This document shows, one piece after another, positions 1-5,937 of a stretch of DNA of 33,151 nt (position 1 is its first letter; each line of letters begins with the position of its first letter). The notes beneath the pieces are model-generated. The model was not told the origin of the DNA. It searched no databases and saw only the letters and a list, made by a program, of their open reading frames with translations. Made by a program: the position numbers and the translations under genes. The DNA is from a virus: positions 1 to 33,151 of IMG/VR virus record IMGVR_UViG_3300029319_000238. One strand, 5' to 3'.

Positions 1-153
1 GGCAAAGATATTCAGAGTATGGGGAATGACTTATCCAAATGGATGAGTGCCGCATCAGATATCGAGAACGCACAGAAGAGAGCTAAGAATCCTTCCTTCA
101 TTACTAAACTTACACGCAGAGGTAGTATCGAACAAGAAGCTGTTGAAGCATTG
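1..153. repeat. Terminal direct repeat, left copy
   Basis: Bases 1-153 equal 32999-33151 apart from one difference (T at 111, C at 33109), which is synonymous (CTT/CTC, Leu). The repeat lies inside a coding sequence that becomes intact only when the ends are joined. It therefore marks a circular assembly (circularly permuted or redundant genome) rather than natural terminal repeats. The single mismatch may be population variation or an assembly error. Confidence 0.93.
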
Positions 154-417
154 ACTGCAAAGAAACAACTTGAAGCACAGAGATATGAGCTACAACAGTT
201 TATTAAGTTTAGGCATGGTGTTAATGCATGGAATGAACTTCTTAAAATGGAAGCAGACATACGCAAACGTAGGCAAAAAGAGATATATGATAAACAAGTA
301 TTGCGACAAAAGATAATTACAGTTATCGTTTTATTACTTTGTGTTATAGTTGGTGGAGCTATATTACTAGCTTTTATATATGGATTGGTACAACTCGATA
401 GGGGAAACATAGGCTGA
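1..417 (+). CDS. Phage protein with C-terminal membrane anchor (3' part; gene spans the contig ends)
   Basis: The reading frame is open from base 1 and continues the gene that starts at 32918, so the intact protein on the circle is about 165 residues. The N-terminal and middle parts are Lys/Arg/Glu-rich and helical, including a run around RKRRQKEIYD. A strongly hydrophobic segment (VIVLLLCVIVGGAILLAFIYG) close to the C-terminus is a single membrane helix. It overlaps the next gene at ATGA and heads the lysis cassette. Proteins of this kind are common beside holin genes in marine podoviruses, but I know no assigned function; a virion or lysis accessory role is possible. The internal ATG at 19 is not the true start. 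Confidence 0.8.
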   Translation, partial: GKDIQSMGNDLSKWMSAASDIENAQKRAKNPSFITKLTRRGSIEQEAVEALTAKKQLEAQRYELQQFIKFRHGVNAWNELLKMEADIRKRRQKEIYDKQVLRQKIITVIVLLLCVIVGGAILLAFIYGLVQLDRGNIG

Positions 418-632
418 TGACTCCAGAAACATTAGACAAGTGGAAAATCCTCCCACGCTTGATGATGCTAGCTATGACCTGTGTTTATGTAAGGTGTATC
501 GAGTGGGCATTAAGCCAGCCTGATTTGACCACACAACAAGCTGGCTTAGTGTCTGTTGTTACTGGTGCTATGACTGGTGCATTTGCAATCTGGTTAGGAA
601 AGGAAACAAGTAATGAAAGCTCTATACGATAA
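417..632 (+). CDS. Small membrane protein, two predicted transmembrane helices (holin-like)
   Basis: A 71-residue protein. One hydrophobic helix lies around residues 12-31 (LPRLMMLAMTCVYVRCIEW) and another around 42-61 (AGLVSVVTGAMTGAFAIWL), separated by a short polar turn. Its start overlaps the preceding stop (ATGA at 416-419 region), implying translational coupling, and the next small gene begins inside its end. Size, topology and position before a holin-endolysin pair suggest a holin or antiholin-like role, but no family signature was recognised, so this is inference from context. Confidence 0.72.
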   Translation: MTPETLDKWKILPRLMMLAMTCVYVRCIEWALSQPDLTTQQAGLVSVVTGAMTGAFAIWLGKETSNESSIR

Positions 633-777
633 GTTAACAGATCGACAGAAGAAAACTATGGAGAAACATAGTAAGCATCATAGTAAGAAGCACATGATGG
701 CAATGGCTAAAATGATGGTGAAGGGAACTTCTTTCTCTGCCGCACATAAAAAAGCTATGAAAGAAATAGGTAAATGA
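613..777 (+). CDS. Tiny basic Lys/His/Met-rich protein
   Basis: A 54-residue ORF beginning with ATG at 613 behind an AGGAAA ribosome-binding site, ending in a TGA that overlaps the ATG of the holin gene (ATGA at 774-777). The sequence is rich in Lys, His and Met, with a central HSKHHSKKHMM stretch and a C-terminal AHKKAMKEIGK. Very similar small basic proteins with an AHKKAMK-type ending recur in marine phage lysis and structural regions, as far as I recall, without known function. Coupling on both sides makes it a real gene. Confidence 0.78.
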   Translation: MKALYDKLTDRQKKTMEKHSKHHSKKHMMAMAKMMVKGTSFSAAHKKAMKEIGK

Positions 778-1139
778 TATTCAAAGCACTACAACTTGTA
801 GGTGGCATGGCATCTACATGGATAGAATCTAAAGCTGAGTCTCAAAAACTAAATCTTGAGATAAAAAAGAAGCAGTTGACTGGAGATATTGACTGGGATT
901 TGGAGGCTATGAAGGGCTCTCAGTCTTCTTGGAAGGACGAATATCTTGTAATTTTATTTAGTATTCCTCTGATTCTTTGTTTCTGTGGTTCTTGGGGGAG
1001 AAATATTGTAGAACAGGGCTTCAGAGCCTTAGAAACGATGCCTGAGTGGTATCAAGTAACTTTGGGTTGTATTGTAGCCGCCAGCTTTGGCATACGCTCA
1101 GTGACTAAATTCTTTGGGCTACGAAAGAATGGGAAATAA
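774..1139 (+). CDS. Holin, GTA 3TM-type
   Basis: A 121-residue protein. The N-terminal half is amphipathic and charged (residues 15-50). A WKDEYLVILF segment then leads into a hydrophobic helix (residues 56-74), followed by GFRALETMPEWYQVTLGCIVAASFGIR, which contains the second membrane helix, and a basic C-terminal tail ending FGLRKNGK. The WKDEY plus PEWYQ...AASFGIR pattern matches holins of the gene-transfer-agent release family (GTA_holin_3TM). It lies just before the endolysin gene and is coupled to the preceding small gene by ATGA, as expected for a lysis cassette. Confidence 0.82.
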   Translation: MIFKALQLVGGMASTWIESKAESQKLNLEIKKKQLTGDIDWDLEAMKGSQSSWKDEYLVILFSIPLILCFCGSWGRNIVEQGFRALETMPEWYQVTLGCIVAASFGIRSVTKFFGLRKNGK

Positions 1140-1209
1140 TTGGGATAAACGTCGTGAGAACCTTCGCATACATAGGGATTGGGATATTAGAAACTTTAGG
1201 AGAGAAGAT

Positions 1210-1677
1210 ATGGCATTTAAATTATCACAAAGATCACTGGATAGATTGGATGGAGTACATCCTCAGCTTGTTGAGGTTGTTAAGAAAGCGATTGAGTATA
1301 CGGATGTAGACTTTGGAGTTATCTATGGTGTTCGAGACTTAGAGACTCAGAAAAAATTATATGAGGCTGGTAAATCGCAGACGATGACCAGCAAACATTT
1401 GATTCAGGAAGATGGTTATGCACACGCCGTTGATCTTATGGCGTATGATGGCAGTAACCCAAGCTGGGATATTGTGGATTATGATAATATAGCTGATGCT
1501 ATGCGAAAGGCTGGCAAAGAAGTTGGAGTTGATTTGGTTTGGGGTGCGGCATGGCACAAACTATTAACGATGTCACCGGATAGTGCAGAGGATTTAATGA
1601 ATGACTACATCGATACAAGACGAAAAGAAAATAGACGACCCTTCATCGATGGACCTCACTTCCAGCTCCACACCTAG
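1210..1677 (+). CDS. Endolysin, peptidase M15 type (L-Ala-D-Glu/VanY-like)
   Basis: A 155-residue cell-wall endopeptidase, predicted to cut peptide bridges of peptidoglycan after the holin opens the membrane. The N-terminus (MAFKLSQRSLDRLDGVHPQLVEVV) is the usual opening of phage M15 endolysins. Candidate zinc site: SKH at residue 63, the AHAVDL block with Asp75, and the closing GPHFQL with His150; a conserved Trp (WGAAWHK) precedes it. The block between His63 and Asp75 is longer than the canonical SxHxxGxAxD spacing. I chose ATG 1210 because AGGAGA sits 6 bases upstream; in-frame ATGs at 1114 and 1129 lack a good site. No signal peptide is visible. Confidence 0.88.
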   Translation: MAFKLSQRSLDRLDGVHPQLVEVVKKAIEYTDVDFGVIYGVRDLETQKKLYEAGKSQTMTSKHLIQEDGYAHAVDLMAYDGSNPSWDIVDYDNIADAMRKAGKEVGVDLVWGAAWHKLLTMSPDSAEDLMNDYIDTRRKENRRPFIDGPHFQLHT

Positions 1678-1756
1678 TCAGTTAGCTTTTGACTTTGATG
1701 ATTACGATGGGCCGCCTGAGTTGTGGCTAGAATACTTGTGGTCACTTCTCCCATAG
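1601..1756 (+). CDS. Small acidic protein overlapping the endolysin end
   Basis: A 51-residue ORF starts at ATG 1601 inside the 3' end of the endolysin gene in another frame, with GAGG about 9 bases upstream. It runs past the endolysin stop to a TAG at 1756. The N-terminal half is Ser/Asp/Lys-rich and the C-terminal half is acidic and aromatic (FDFDDYDGPPELWLEYLWSLLP). The end overlaps the convergent minus-strand gene by 15 bases. It fills what would otherwise be a gap and is positioned like late lysis accessory genes, but it resembles no spanin (no lipobox or signal helix). Function unknown. Confidence 0.55.
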   Translation: MTTSIQDEKKIDDPSSMDLTSSSTPSQLAFDFDDYDGPPELWLEYLWSLLP

Positions 1757-1954
1757 CTTCTTGCGTTCTATGTACAGAGAAATAATATCCTCGAAGTTAT
1801 CTGGTTTTCTTGGTGGGATTGTGCTGTAGATGTTGTATGCCTCGAAACATCTGTTCTCGTTATATACTTGTTCGCTTAGTTTCTGACATTCTCTTGCAGA
1901 CTCGAGGTCGATAGTCAGCATGAGAATGATAGTATGTGTCATCTTTTCTATCAT
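1742..1954 (-). CDS. Hypothetical 70-residue protein at the end of the early arm
   Basis: Starts at ATG 1954 with GGAGATAACT directly upstream. The protein begins hydrophobic (MIEKMTHTIILMLTI) and continues as charged helix with Glu/Lys/Arg and Tyr; no motif was recognised. It is the last leftward gene and sits beyond the strong hairpin at 1975-2014, so its expression would need read-through of that terminator or an unseen promoter. Its 3' end overlaps the convergent + gene ending at 1756. Confidence 0.58.
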   Translation of the reverse strand: MIEKMTHTIILMLTIDLESARECQKLSEQVYNENRCFEAYNIYSTIPPRKPDNFEDIISLYIERKKLWEK

Positions 1955-1974
1955 AGTTATCTCCGCTGGTAAAA

Positions 1975-2018
1975 GCTAGGAGGTCTGGCAAGCAGAGCAG
2001 TATGACCTCCTAGCATGT
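1975..2018. terminator. Bidirectional intrinsic terminator between the converging arms
   Basis: A perfect 11-bp inverted repeat (GCTAGGAGGTC at 1975-1985, GACCTCCTAGC at 2004-2014) encloses an 18-base loop. On the minus strand the stem is followed at once by TTTT. On the plus strand it is followed by ATGTTTT. It lies after the SSB-like gene (stop at 2053) and near where the rightward late arm ends, so it can serve both directions. Confidence 0.75.
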
Positions 2019-2052
2019 TTTAGGATTAGTTTATTTGGAGAAAACTATGTTC

Positions 2053-2430
2053 CTAAAACGGTATTTCATCTGATTCTATACCTTTGTCAACACCATTATC
2101 GGATGACATTGCATTTTTATCAGTCAGCTTCATAGACAGAATGTTACCTTTCTCTGTCTGCTTGACCCAAGCGGCAACTCGTTTCTCTCCAGAAGAAATC
2201 TCAGCTACACCAGTAAAGGCTGGTGCGTTTGGTGTATCGCTGTTGTTATCCCAAAGCCTACCAACTTTGACATAGATGTCTCTGATCGTAGTACCATCAG
2301 GCATTACGTCTTTGACCATAGCTATACGTTTGGTTTCACCCTCATCATTGAGACTGCCAGTACCAACAAGCTTGATTTGATCGCTAGAACTATTGAATAT
2401 AGCTCCAGTATTCGTGTTATCATATTCCAT
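2053..2430 (-). CDS. Single-stranded DNA-binding-like protein with SSB-type C-terminal tail
   Basis: A 125-residue protein from ATG 2430, preceded by CGGAGGT. The body carries alternating charged and beta-type segments (IKLVGTGSLND, KRIAMVKDVMPDG, RVAAWVKQTEKGNILSMKL). The extreme C-terminus is acidic and ends SDEIPF, close to the DDIPF tip by which bacterial SSB recruits partner proteins. It is last in a cluster with a YqaJ-like exonuclease and a Rad52/ERF-like annealing protein. The role as ssDNA-binding protein is inferred from the tail and neighbours; the OB fold cannot be confirmed by eye. A longer frame up to 2520 overlaps the upstream gene and lacks a ribosome-binding site. Confidence 0.7.
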   Translation of the reverse strand: MEYDNTNTGAIFNSSSDQIKLVGTGSLNDEGETKRIAMVKDVMPDGTTIRDIYVKVGRLWDNNSDTPNAPAFTGVAEISSGEKRVAAWVKQTEKGNILSMKLTDKNAMSSDNGVDKGIESDEIPF

Positions 2431-2440
2431 ATTACCTCCG

Positions 2441-2926
2441 TTAGAATGGATTGTTATCAGTCTTACCATTGTCAGCATTGTATTTGTTGTCGTGCTTACC
2501 AAGAAACACATCAGCATCACAGCCTAGATGGGACAGACCTTTAGTTAAGGCATCAGTCAATGCCATTTTACCAGCGTCTTCGGCTGGTCGTTTCATATCC
2601 TTGTGCCAGAAAGTTCTGCTACCAGCAATAGGACCGAATGTATTCTCTGGTATCTTAGTCCAGATAGTTACCTTCGCAACAATAAGTATCATATCGTTAG
2701 CTGATGGGTAGTCATACTCTGCGTTGTATCCCCAGCCAACACCTACTGGTCCGAATATCTTAGTCATCTTCATGATCTGATATTGCGGATCAATAGACGT
2801 AAAGCTTCTCTGACCAAAAGAAACTTTCTTCAGATACTTGAGGTCGGATTGTGCAAGCGAGTTCCACAAATCCATGTTCTGTTTTCTCTGCACAGTCGCT
2901 TGATATTCAGGGTCTTTCTTGTTCAT
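2441..2926 (-). CDS. Single-strand annealing recombinase, Rad52/ERF-like
   Basis: A 161-residue protein from ATG 2926 behind AAAGGAGGAAGT. The middle reads FTSIDPQYQIMKMTKIFGPVGVGWGY, which parallels the 'YI...W.vin.aneiFG..GW' core of Rad52-superfamily annealing proteins. The later EDAGKMALTDALTKGLSHLG matches their KxAVTDAxKRAxxxxG helix, followed by the DVFLGKHDN ending common in phage versions. It would anneal complementary single strands made by the neighbouring YqaJ-type exonuclease, giving a Red-like recombination pair. The C-terminus (KTDNNPF) resembles an SSB-type tip. The exact subfamily (ERF, Sak or other) is not certain. Confidence 0.75.
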   Translation of the reverse strand: MNKKDPEYQATVQRKQNMDLWNSLAQSDLKYLKKVSFGQRSFTSIDPQYQIMKMTKIFGPVGVGWGYNAEYDYPSANDMILIVAKVTIWTKIPENTFGPIAGSRTFWHKDMKRPAEDAGKMALTDALTKGLSHLGCDADVFLGKHDNKYNADNGKTDNNPF

Positions 2927-2942
2927 ACTTCCTCCTTTAATT

Positions 2943-3167
2943 TCAAAACATTTCTTTAAATTTTGTTTCTGCATTTAATCTAGCTAGCTTGGCAATCATT
3001 CTTACATCTTCTGGTTGCATTTTTAATTCATCAAACTCTCGTAGATTAAAACGTCTGTCGTCTTCTACTATCATACTGAAATCATCATCTGGATGAATCT
3101 CAACTCTGTGAATTGTTAGCCACTTGCCTGACCACAACTCTTTATCTTTTCTTCTTTTACCTCTCAT
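2943..3167 (-). CDS. Hypothetical 74-residue protein in the recombination cluster
   Basis: Starts at ATG 3167, overlapping the stop of the exonuclease gene (ATGA), with AAAGGAAAAG upstream. The N-terminus is very basic (MRGKRRKDKELW), then a mixed acidic region (HPDDDFSMIVEDDRR), ending in a charged helix. The pairing of a basic head with position between exonuclease and annealing protein suggests an accessory to recombination, but no domain was recognised. Confidence 0.75.
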   Translation of the reverse strand: MRGKRRKDKELWSGKWLTIHRVEIHPDDDFSMIVEDDRRFNLREFDELKMQPEDVRMIAKLARLNAETKFKEMF

Positions 3168-3994
3168 GTCTTTTCCTTTACTTTTATTGTTCTTCTTTTC
3201 TCGGTTATGTTTACAGATAATAAATCACAATCCATCTGATATACATCTGGTGGTATGTGGCTCATCAATCTCTTCTTGGCTGACTCGTTCTTCTTTGCAG
3301 ACTCAAGTGTATCAACATAGTCATGCGCGTCTGACATCCATTCGTTGTCTCTGTTCATGTCAAGCTTGACCTTCCTATCGATGGTGATGCTTGAGATATT
3401 TGGGGTCTCCGCATCCCTATCGATAGGAGGTGACTTCTTGATTACATGTTCCCAAAACTGTGTGATCTTACCCAGCATGTTAGCGCAGTATACTGGATCA
3501 AAGCCAATGTGTTTTGACTCCCACTTGCTGTTACCAAAGATGACAGACAGAAAGCAACCATCTGGTTTGTAGTCGTGCTTCTCGCAATGCATATTGTGTA
3601 GGTGCATGTAGAACTGTATCTGTGGCATGTATCTTTCGATAACATCAGTCATGTTCGTAAACGCATTGGTGTGCTTTGCTTCTACAATGTAGCTTTTCTT
3701 TTGGCTGTCTACGCACATCATGTCTGCTGTACCTTTGAGTGGTACATAGCCTCCCTCGAACTTGAACTCATGTTGAAGTACACGCTGAGTGCCAGCCATT
3801 GTATAGCCAGGTGAATGAGATTGTATCCACCAGTTGAGATTGAAATCCTCTGTAAATGCACCGAGCTGAACAGCAAATACATCAGTCAAGTCTTTGGGTT
3901 CTACAAGCCCAATCTTTTCCTGATAGAGTTCAGCCCATTCTCCATTCATAATTCTGATAGCATCGGTGCCGCCGATGAAGCCTTGTCTTTCCAT
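3164..3994 (-). CDS. YqaJ-like viral exonuclease (lambda-exonuclease fold)
   Basis: A 276-residue nuclease from ATG 3994 behind AAGGAGAAAACT. It shows the family order: GGTDAIRIMNGEW near the N-terminus (residues 8-20), an acidic helix residue in QLGAFTEDFNLNWW (about 45-58), LKGTADMMCVD (metal-binding Asp, about 87-97), IVEAKHTN (the ExK motif, about 104-111) and YMPQIQFYMHLH, the conserved Gln/Tyr helix. It would resect double-stranded DNA ends 5'-3' so the annealing protein at 2441-2926 can pair the strands. Length is normal for the family. The early-arm genes on both sides are tightly spaced. Confidence 0.85.
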   Translation of the reverse strand: MERQGFIGGTDAIRIMNGEWAELYQEKIGLVEPKDLTDVFAVQLGAFTEDFNLNWWIQSHSPGYTMAGTQRVLQHEFKFEGGYVPLKGTADMMCVDSQKKSYIVEAKHTNAFTNMTDVIERYMPQIQFYMHLHNMHCEKHDYKPDGCFLSVIFGNSKWESKHIGFDPVYCANMLGKITQFWEHVIKKSPPIDRDAETPNISSITIDRKVKLDMNRDNEWMSDAHDYVDTLESAKKNESAKKRLMSHIPPDVYQMDCDLLSVNITEKRRTIKVKEKT

Positions 3995-4027
3995 AGTTTT
4001 CTCCTTATTTATATGGCGATAATAGTA

Positions 4028-4519
4028 TCACTTACGCAACTCGTCAACAAAATAATCAAACCTTTCGAGATAATATTTGCGTCTCTCTAGGTCTGTTTTA
4101 ATCAGTCCGTATATATCTGAGTAGGGTGGAAGTATACGGAATGTTTTGATAGAGACATTGTATATGTGCATGATACAATCTGCTGGCATCTCTATCATAT
4201 TCTCAATCATGATATCAACTCGTTCACTGCACTCATCGATGCTCGTTTCGTATGGACGTTGAAACAAAAACTTCCAGCGAGTAAACAGCTGTCGTACTTT
4301 GTCCGGTCTATGTGGTGTTAGATACGCTTCGATGTTAGCCTTTGCAGCAATAGCATCTTCATGCTTGGTACAAGATACATCAAGCATACGAATATCTACA
4401 GAGTTCAAAGTATTTAGTTCTCTCACAAGCTGTTCGTTTGCTCTTGCTGGAGAACGAAACGATAGGAGGGTGGCGATGTTGCCATCCTCCTTGATAGGTA
4501 CAATGTTAGTCAATGTCAT
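4028..4519 (-). CDS. Hypothetical 163-residue protein, early arm
   Basis: Starts at ATG 4519 with GGAGGGCT just upstream, inside the end of the next upstream gene. Mostly helical with many Glu/Arg; a block ADCIMHIYNVSIKTFRILPPYSDIYGLIKTDLERRKYYLE near the C-terminus recalls the 'ffP...el...v..l...R' ending of small phage replication-associated proteins, but I cannot name a family. It sits between the exonuclease and a resolvase-like nuclease, so a role in replication or recombination is reasonable inference. Confidence 0.7.
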   Translation of the reverse strand: MTLTNIVPIKEDGNIATLLSFRSPARANEQLVRELNTLNSVDIRMLDVSCTKHEDAIAAKANIEAYLTPHRPDKVRQLFTRWKFLFQRPYETSIDECSERVDIMIENMIEMPADCIMHIYNVSIKTFRILPPYSDIYGLIKTDLERRKYYLERFDYFVDELRK

Positions 4520-4688
4520 AGCCCTCCGCTTTGAGCTGTTCTGCCAGCTCTTTTTGTTTTTGTAACAAGTCTATCTCTCTCTCTTGGAGAAAGATAATCA
4601 TTCGCTTGACCTCTGTTTTACGAGATAAAATCTCAAGGTAATCTAAACGAGGATTGTTTGTTGGTTCAGTGTTTGTTTGTTTTGTCAT
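4506..4688 (-). CDS. Small coiled-coil protein
   Basis: A 60-residue protein from ATG 4688, which has GGAGGG five bases upstream; the in-frame ATG at 4700 lacks a ribosome-binding site. After a polar Thr/Asn-rich head (TKQTNTEPTNNP) the remainder is one amphipathic helix with heptad-like Leu/Ile spacing (LEILSRKTEVKRMIIFLQ and onward), probably a dimeric coiled coil. It overlaps both neighbours by over ten bases. Function unknown. Confidence 0.68.
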   Translation of the reverse strand: MTKQTNTEPTNNPRLDYLEILSRKTEVKRMIIFLQEREIDLLQKQKELAEQLKAEGYDID

Positions 4689-5016
4689 AAGACCCTCCAA
4701 TTATTTTTGTAAATATTGATTCCCATACTCGGTCACTAATTATTACACAGTATCTAGGATCGCCAGCCTTACGTTTGCAGACTGCCATATCCCTATCTTC
4801 AAGAAGATTGAATACGTTTGGAAACGAACTCTTATCTCGATACTTAACTTCTACAAAGAGAACCTGACCATCAATCTCGATAGTCAAATCCCCTTTGTAT
4901 TCACCACCTAAACTGCCCGATAGTGGTTGCTTCTTTGTCTTTATACCTAACTGGTTGAATAGCTTTAGAAACCATCGTTCGTGGTAGCTTCCTTTTGCTT
5001 TATTTTTGCTAACCAT
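4666..5016 (-). CDS. PD-(D/E)XK nuclease, Holliday-junction-resolvase-like
   Basis: A 116-residue protein from ATG 5016 behind GAGGAGGATAC. Motifs in order: KGSYHERWF (Glu at about residue 13), QPLSGSLGGEYKGDLTIEID (catalytic Asp in KGD, about 43) and LFVEVKYRD (the ExK motif, about 56-58). This spacing and the glycine-rich loop before KGD are typical of archaeal-Hjc-like and phage resolvase-type nucleases. It would cut branched DNA left by recombination or replication before packaging. A VRR-NUC-like nuclease is the main alternative. Confidence 0.78.
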   Translation of the reverse strand: MVSKNKAKGSYHERWFLKLFNQLGIKTKKQPLSGSLGGEYKGDLTIEIDGQVLFVEVKYRDKSSFPNVFNLLEDRDMAVCKRKAGDPRYCVIISDRVWESIFTKIIGGSYDKTNKH

Positions 5017-5267
5017 GTATCCTCCTCATAACATTTATGGCAGATTAAACTGCTCTTATATAGAAAGACTACAAAGTATTGAGTCTGTTCACCGCAAGCA
5101 TCACACTTCTGCCATGCTCTTTGGACTTCTCCTTTATTTTTTTTGGAGCGTCGCAAGTTGTTCAATAGCTCTTTCAATCTTGATAGCAGTATCAAAGCGT
5201 AACTCTGTGCCTTTGAGTTGTCGATAGTATGTAGTCTTGGATAGTCCAGCCCAGTTAAATGCATCAC
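4965..5267 (-). CDS. Zinc-finger protein, frame possibly joined to the HTH gene upstream
   Basis: The well-supported part is the C-terminal half: WQKCDACGEQTQYFVVFLYKSSLICHKCYEED, a two-CxxC zinc ribbon, then a Lys-rich tail. The part upstream of about 5134 is the +1 frame of the HTH gene (5134-5325) and looks like shadow. A good ribosome-binding site (AAAGGAG) lies just after the HTH stop, yet no in-frame ATG, GTG or TTG follows it before the zinc ribbon. The HTH stop directly follows an A8 run; loss of one A would fuse HTH and zinc ribbon into one protein. True start uncertain. Confidence 0.55.
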   Translation of the reverse strand: MMHLTGLDYPRLHTIDNSKAQSYALILLSRLKELLNNLRRSKKNKGEVQRAWQKCDACGEQTQYFVVFLYKSSLICHKCYEEDTWLAKIKQKEATTNDGF

Positions 5268-5325
5268 GCAAACTGACCTTCTGATTCTCTGATTGAATAG
5301 TTAGCTGTTCCAAATAACTTTTCAT
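5134..5325 (-). CDS. Small helix-turn-helix DNA-binding protein (Cro-like)
   Basis: A 63-residue protein from ATG 5325. The segment VSLRDAFNWAGLSKTTYYRQLKG (residues about 17-39) is a helix-turn-helix: a first helix, the turn at AGLS and a recognition helix TTYYRQLKG, then a C-terminal helix. It overlaps the preceding gene by 60 bases and its start has only a weak ribosome-binding site. It ends CAA-AAA-AAA-TAA in a run of eight A, a candidate slippage site into the downstream zinc-ribbon frame. Probably an early-gene regulator. Confidence 0.65.
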   Translation of the reverse strand: MKSYLEQLTIQSENQKVSLRDAFNWAGLSKTTYYRQLKGTELRFDTAIKIERAIEQLATLQKK

Positions 5326-5662
5326 AGAGTCTAGGGTTACTACGTTTTGCTTGGAAATACAAGTATCTATTGATTGCTTTTGTACCCAATGCGGTAATAA
5401 AATATTTTCTTACAAGTCCAGGTGCTTTTGGATTTGCATATAACACGCGCTCATTGTCATGCATCTGTACTGATATGATGAATCCATAGCGATGCTCGAG
5501 CTGATGAAGTGTTGTGCTGATTGTTCCTTGCTTTAAGTCTGGCAGTTCCTTCCGAAAAGTAGAATATGATATTCGAGGAGGCTTTGGGTTTGACTTCTCT
5601 GTATATAGTTTTATTGTTGCAAGTATACGAACTTGATTAGACGTAAGTTTTTTCATGGTCAT
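5264..5662 (-). CDS. Winged-helix DNA-binding protein (MarR/PadR-like)
   Basis: A 132-residue protein. ATG 5662 is preferred (AAGGATACT upstream); the longest frame would begin with TTG at 5674. The region SNQVRILATIKLY...FRKELPDLKQGTISTTLHQLEHRYGFIISVQMHDNERVLYANP has the helix, helix-turn-helix and two-strand wing pattern of winged-helix regulators. The C-terminal third is basic with Tyr and Arg. It is followed by another DNA-binding gene, making a small regulatory pair in the middle of the early arm. Assignment is by pattern; the precise family is not established. Confidence 0.68.
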   Translation of the reverse strand: MTMKKLTSNQVRILATIKLYTEKSNPKPPRISYSTFRKELPDLKQGTISTTLHQLEHRYGFIISVQMHDNERVLYANPKAPGLVRKYFITALGTKAINRYLYFQAKRSNPRLYEKLFGTANYSIRESEGQFA

Positions 5663-5677
5663 AGTATCCTTCAAACT

Positions 5678-5704
5678 GGGGAGGCTTGTTGCCTCCCCTT
5701 TTTT
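5678..5704 (+). terminator. Intrinsic terminator facing against the early arm
   Basis: A perfect 8-bp GC-rich stem (GGGGAGGC at 5678-5685, GCCTCCCC at 5691-5698) with a TTGTT loop is followed on the plus strand by TTTTTT. On the minus strand the stem is preceded by A6 and followed by AGTTTG, so only rightward transcripts would be terminated. All genes here run leftward, so it would stop antisense transcription, for example read-through from the late arm. Confidence 0.72.
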
Positions 5705-5755
5705 GTATCAGACCACGCTGGTTACTGGATGGTGGTTTGTGCCAGAACTGATACA
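5704..5755. repeat. Long inverted repeat next to the antisense terminator
   Basis: TGTATCAG at 5704-5711 pairs with CTGATACA at 5748-5755, and ACCAC/GTGGT pair inside. With the adjacent terminator hairpin it fills the gap between two leftward genes. It could be an operator, an RNA processing site or part of the terminator. No family was recognised. Confidence 0.5.
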
Positions 5756-5757
5756 TG

Positions 5758-5937
5758 TTATGGTTGCATCTTCTGCTCGAGGATGTGTTCATAGACTTGA
5801 TCCATCAACTCTTCCATAGGAACGTTGACTGTCTTGATACCAACCTCGTCACAGAAGTTTAGAAGATCGATGCATGACATCCGTTGAACGGCATCACTTA
5901 CATCTTCTTTAAGTACCTCATTGGCTGGATGGGACAT
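5758..5937 (-). CDS. Hypothetical small acidic protein
   Basis: A 59-residue protein from ATG 5937 with AAAGGAG seven bases upstream; the TTG three bases earlier is not needed. It is acidic and helical (LKEDVSDAVQRMSCIDLLNFCDEVGIK, then MEELMDQVYEHILEQ). No motif was recognised. It overlaps the upstream gene by 20 bases in the early arm. Confidence 0.68.
   Translation of the reverse strand: MSHPANEVLKEDVSDAVQRMSCIDLLNFCDEVGIKTVNVPMEELMDQVYEHILEQKMQP

Noticed and set aside
1114-1209. N-terminal extension of the endolysin from the ATG at 1114
   Set aside because: Overlaps the holin gene and lacks a ribosome-binding site, whereas ATG 1210 has AGGAGA at good spacing and starts at the family's usual residue.
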